A stretch of 22,773 nt of DNA from JAOUEE01 sp051011595 (GTDB lineage Bacteria > Actinomycetota > Acidimicrobiia > Acidimicrobiales > SHLQ01), in contig JBPCTQ010000093.1 in the NCBI GenBank assembly GCA_051011595.1, positions 1 to 22,773 on the forward strand. The letters run 5' to 3'. Each line of letters starts with the position of its first letter. Positions within the stretch are counted from its first letter, which is position 1. This document shows positions 21,354 through 22,773 of the stretch, one piece after another. The position numbers and the translations under genes were made by a program. The notes beneath the pieces were generated by a model, which saw only the letters and a program-made list of their open reading frames with translations, did no database searches and was not told the origin of the DNA.

Positions 21354-22064
21354 TCAGCCCGGCGGTCGTGCTCGAACGGTCCGAACCACCACACGATCGG
21401 CACCGGCGAAGGCACCCTCGACGAACCAGGTACTGCCGCTGCCGGCCAGCCGGGGACGATGCCCACTGACCTCGGCCAGTTCGTCGCGGAACCGGGCCAG
21501 CTCGGGCGCCACCACCAGGGCCGCAGGCTCCAGGTCGTTGCCGTGGTCACCGACCGGACCACCCATGTCGTCCCACTGCCGGTAGACGGCGGGAGTGGAA
21601 CACCCGAACGGCGGCGTGAGCAGGGTGAAGGTCCGGTCCTCGAACGCGAGCGGCTGGATCTGCTCACCGATTCCGCTCACCCGGGCTCGGCCACCGCTCA
21701 GACAGAACGCCACATCGGCGCCGATGGCCGCGGCCGATGTGGGGTCGGTCCAGCCGGCCCAAGCCAACACGGCGGCGGCGTCGGCTGAACCGCCGCCCAG
21801 GCCGGCTCCCGGAGGGATTGCCTTGTACACGGTGACCCCGGCCTGCACATCAGCGAGATCGAGGGCCCGTCGAACCAGATTGTCGGATTCGGGGCCCACG
21901 TCGTGACCATCGACCTTCACCCCCGAGCCGCCCTCCTCGACGACGAGTCGATCACAGAGATCGAGCGACACCATCTCGGCGTCGATCAGGTGCATACCGT
22001 CGGCTCGCACACCCGTGATCCGCAACGAAACGGTGAGCTTGGCCGGTGCCGTCAGCTCGATCAT
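21354..22064 (-). CDS. ispE: 4-diphosphocytidyl-2-C-methyl-D-erythritol kinase
   Basis: A 236-residue GHMP kinase, shorter than the 280-300 residues usual for IspE. It phosphorylates CDP-ME in the MEP pathway to isoprenoid precursors. Visible motifs: APAKLTVSLRITGVRADGMH (about 6-25) with catalytic Lys9, the ATP loop PPGAGLGGGSADA (about 84-96), IGADVAF with catalytic Asp117 (about 114-120), and LAGSGSTWFVEG near the end. The helical stretch between the ATP loop and GADV is about nine residues shorter than in E. coli, which looks like a lineage trait rather than damage. The ATG at 22064 fits the family start and lies 11 nt after rsmA. The rsmA-ispE pair is conserved in Gram-positives. Confidence 0.93.
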   Translation of the reverse strand: MIELTAPAKLTVSLRITGVRADGMHLIDAEMVSLDLCDRLVVEEGGSGVKVDGHDVGPESDNLVRRALDLADVQAGVTVYKAIPPGAGLGGGSADAAAVLAWAGWTDPTSAAAIGADVAFCLSGGRARVSGIGEQIQPLAFEDRTFTLLTPPFGCSTPAVYRQWDDMGGPVGDHGNDLEPAALVVAPELARFRDELAEVSGHRPRLAGSGSTWFVEGAFAGADRVVVRTVRARPPG

Positions 22065-22075
22065 GGGCTGCGACG

Positions 22076-22773
22076 TTACCGTCGGTCGTCGACGGCCCGG
22101 GCCAGGCGGGCCCAATCAGCCGTGTCGAGAGTCTCGGCTCGGGCCTCGGGATCGACATCAGCGGCGCCGAAATCGTCCGCTTCGACCAGCCCTCGCAGCG
22201 ACCGGCGCAACATCTTGCGGCGCCCGGCGAACCCGGCCCGCGCCAGGGCATAGAGCGATTCGGGGTCTTCGGCGACCAGGGGCGGATCTCGCCGATCGAT
22301 GGCCACCAACACCGACTCGACTCGCGGCTGGGGGTGAAACACCGACGCCGGCACGCGGCCCACCACGGCGGCGGTGGCCCAGAAACGGACCTTCACCGAG
22401 GGCAGGCCGAACGCCGGCGACCCTGGTTCGGCGGCCAGCCGCTCCCCTGCCTCACGTTGCACCATCACCAACATCCGGCTCACGGCCGGCACCTCATCGA
22501 GCAGGTCGAGTACCAGTGGCGTGGCGATGTTGTAGGGGAGATTGGCCACCACTACGACCGACTGCCCACCGGTGAGCTCGGCCCAGTCGACCGCTCGGGC
22601 GTCGCCGTGCACCACCGCCACGTCGGAATCGGCCACCACCTCGGCGAGCAACGGCACCAGGACGTCGTCGATCTCGATGGCGGTCACCCGGGCGCCGGTT
22701 TCGACCAGGGCCAGCGTCAACGAACCGAGTCCCGCCCCGATCTCGATCACATGATCACCGGGACCGACTTCGG
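22076..22773 (-). CDS. rsmA: 16S rRNA (adenine1518/1519-N6)-dimethyltransferase; 5' end beyond window
   Basis: The frame is open to the right edge, so the N-terminus (some 30-50 residues) is missing. It starts within the SAM-binding motif EVGPGDHVIEIGAGLGSLT, followed by AIEID, HGDARAVDW and the catalytic motif IV ANLPYNIATPLV. MVQREAGERLAAEPGSPAFG and VFHPQPRVES, then the C-terminal helical domain ending in a basic tail, complete it. RsmA (KsgA) dimethylates two adjacent adenines near the 3' end of 16S rRNA in late 30S assembly; loss confers kasugamycin resistance. It is the upstream partner of ispE with an 11-nt gap. Confidence 0.96.
   Translation of the reverse strand, partial: EVGPGDHVIEIGAGLGSLTLALVETGARVTAIEIDDVLVPLLAEVVADSDVAVVHGDARAVDWAELTGGQSVVVVANLPYNIATPLVLDLLDEVPAVSRMLVMVQREAGERLAAEPGSPAFGLPSVKVRFWATAAVVGRVPASVFHPQPRVESVLVAIDRRDPPLVAEDPESLYALARAGFAGRRKMLRRSLRGLVEADDFGAADVDPEARAETLDTADWARLARAVDDRR

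Noticed and set aside
21354..22064. Damaged ispE because of its short length (236 residues)
   Set aside because: All catalytic and ATP-binding motifs are in place and the shortening is spread over loops, so it looks like a natural short form.

Overview
The window is a GC-rich, gene-dense chromosome segment from a Gram-positive actinobacterium. The most likely group is class Acidimicrobiia or a close relative. This is inferred from the high GC content, frequent GTG starts and chains of 4-nt start/stop overlaps, the preserved Gram-positive gene order rsmA-ispE-(tRNA-Gln)-glmU-prs-rplY-pth-mfd-mazG-eno-ftsB, and a 32-residue bS22 (AURKAIP1/COX24-type) ribosomal protein of the kind known from mycobacteria. 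No database search was possible, so the taxonomic call is tentative. All protein genes lie on the minus strand except bS22, so the window reads biologically from right to left.

The right half (about 9,966-22,773) is a housekeeping block: rsmA (5' end cut by the window), ispE, bS22 (plus strand, convergent with ispE), tRNA-Gln(UUG), a GlmU-like protein, prs, rplY (bL25), pth, mfd, a parvulin-type lipoprotein, mazG, eno and ftsB, followed by an EamA-family transporter (9,066-9,896). These genes serve rRNA maturation, isoprenoid precursor synthesis, PRPP supply, translation quality control, repair, nucleotide sanitation, glycolysis and division. Two look abnormal. Mfd lacks about 85 residues of its second RecA-like domain, although the reading frame stays open. 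The protein in the glmU position has lost the residues expected for both GlmU activities.

The left half (1-8,877) is one long, tightly coupled operon for a molybdenum hydroxylase of the xanthine oxidase/CO dehydrogenase family. In transcription order it holds the large Mo subunit (with the AYRGAGR signature of 'form II' CoxL-like proteins, not the form I CO dehydrogenase signature), a DrrA-type ABC ATPase, two ABC-2 permeases, the [2Fe-2S] subunit, the FAD subunit, a MoxR-type AAA+ ATPase, a CoxE-type VWA protein, and XdhC split into two genes. The three-gene ABC transporter sits between the large and small enzyme subunits and is joined to the large subunit by an ATGA overlap. The simplest inference is a Mo-enzyme of unknown substrate, its maturation machinery and an exporter made from one transcript. 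The operon has a leader of about 150-190 bases with small hairpins, and upstream of that three 16-bp tandem repeats that run into the end of the EamA gene.

No gene-free stretch exceeds 300 bases. No insertion sequence, phage gene, CRISPR array or replication origin was seen.
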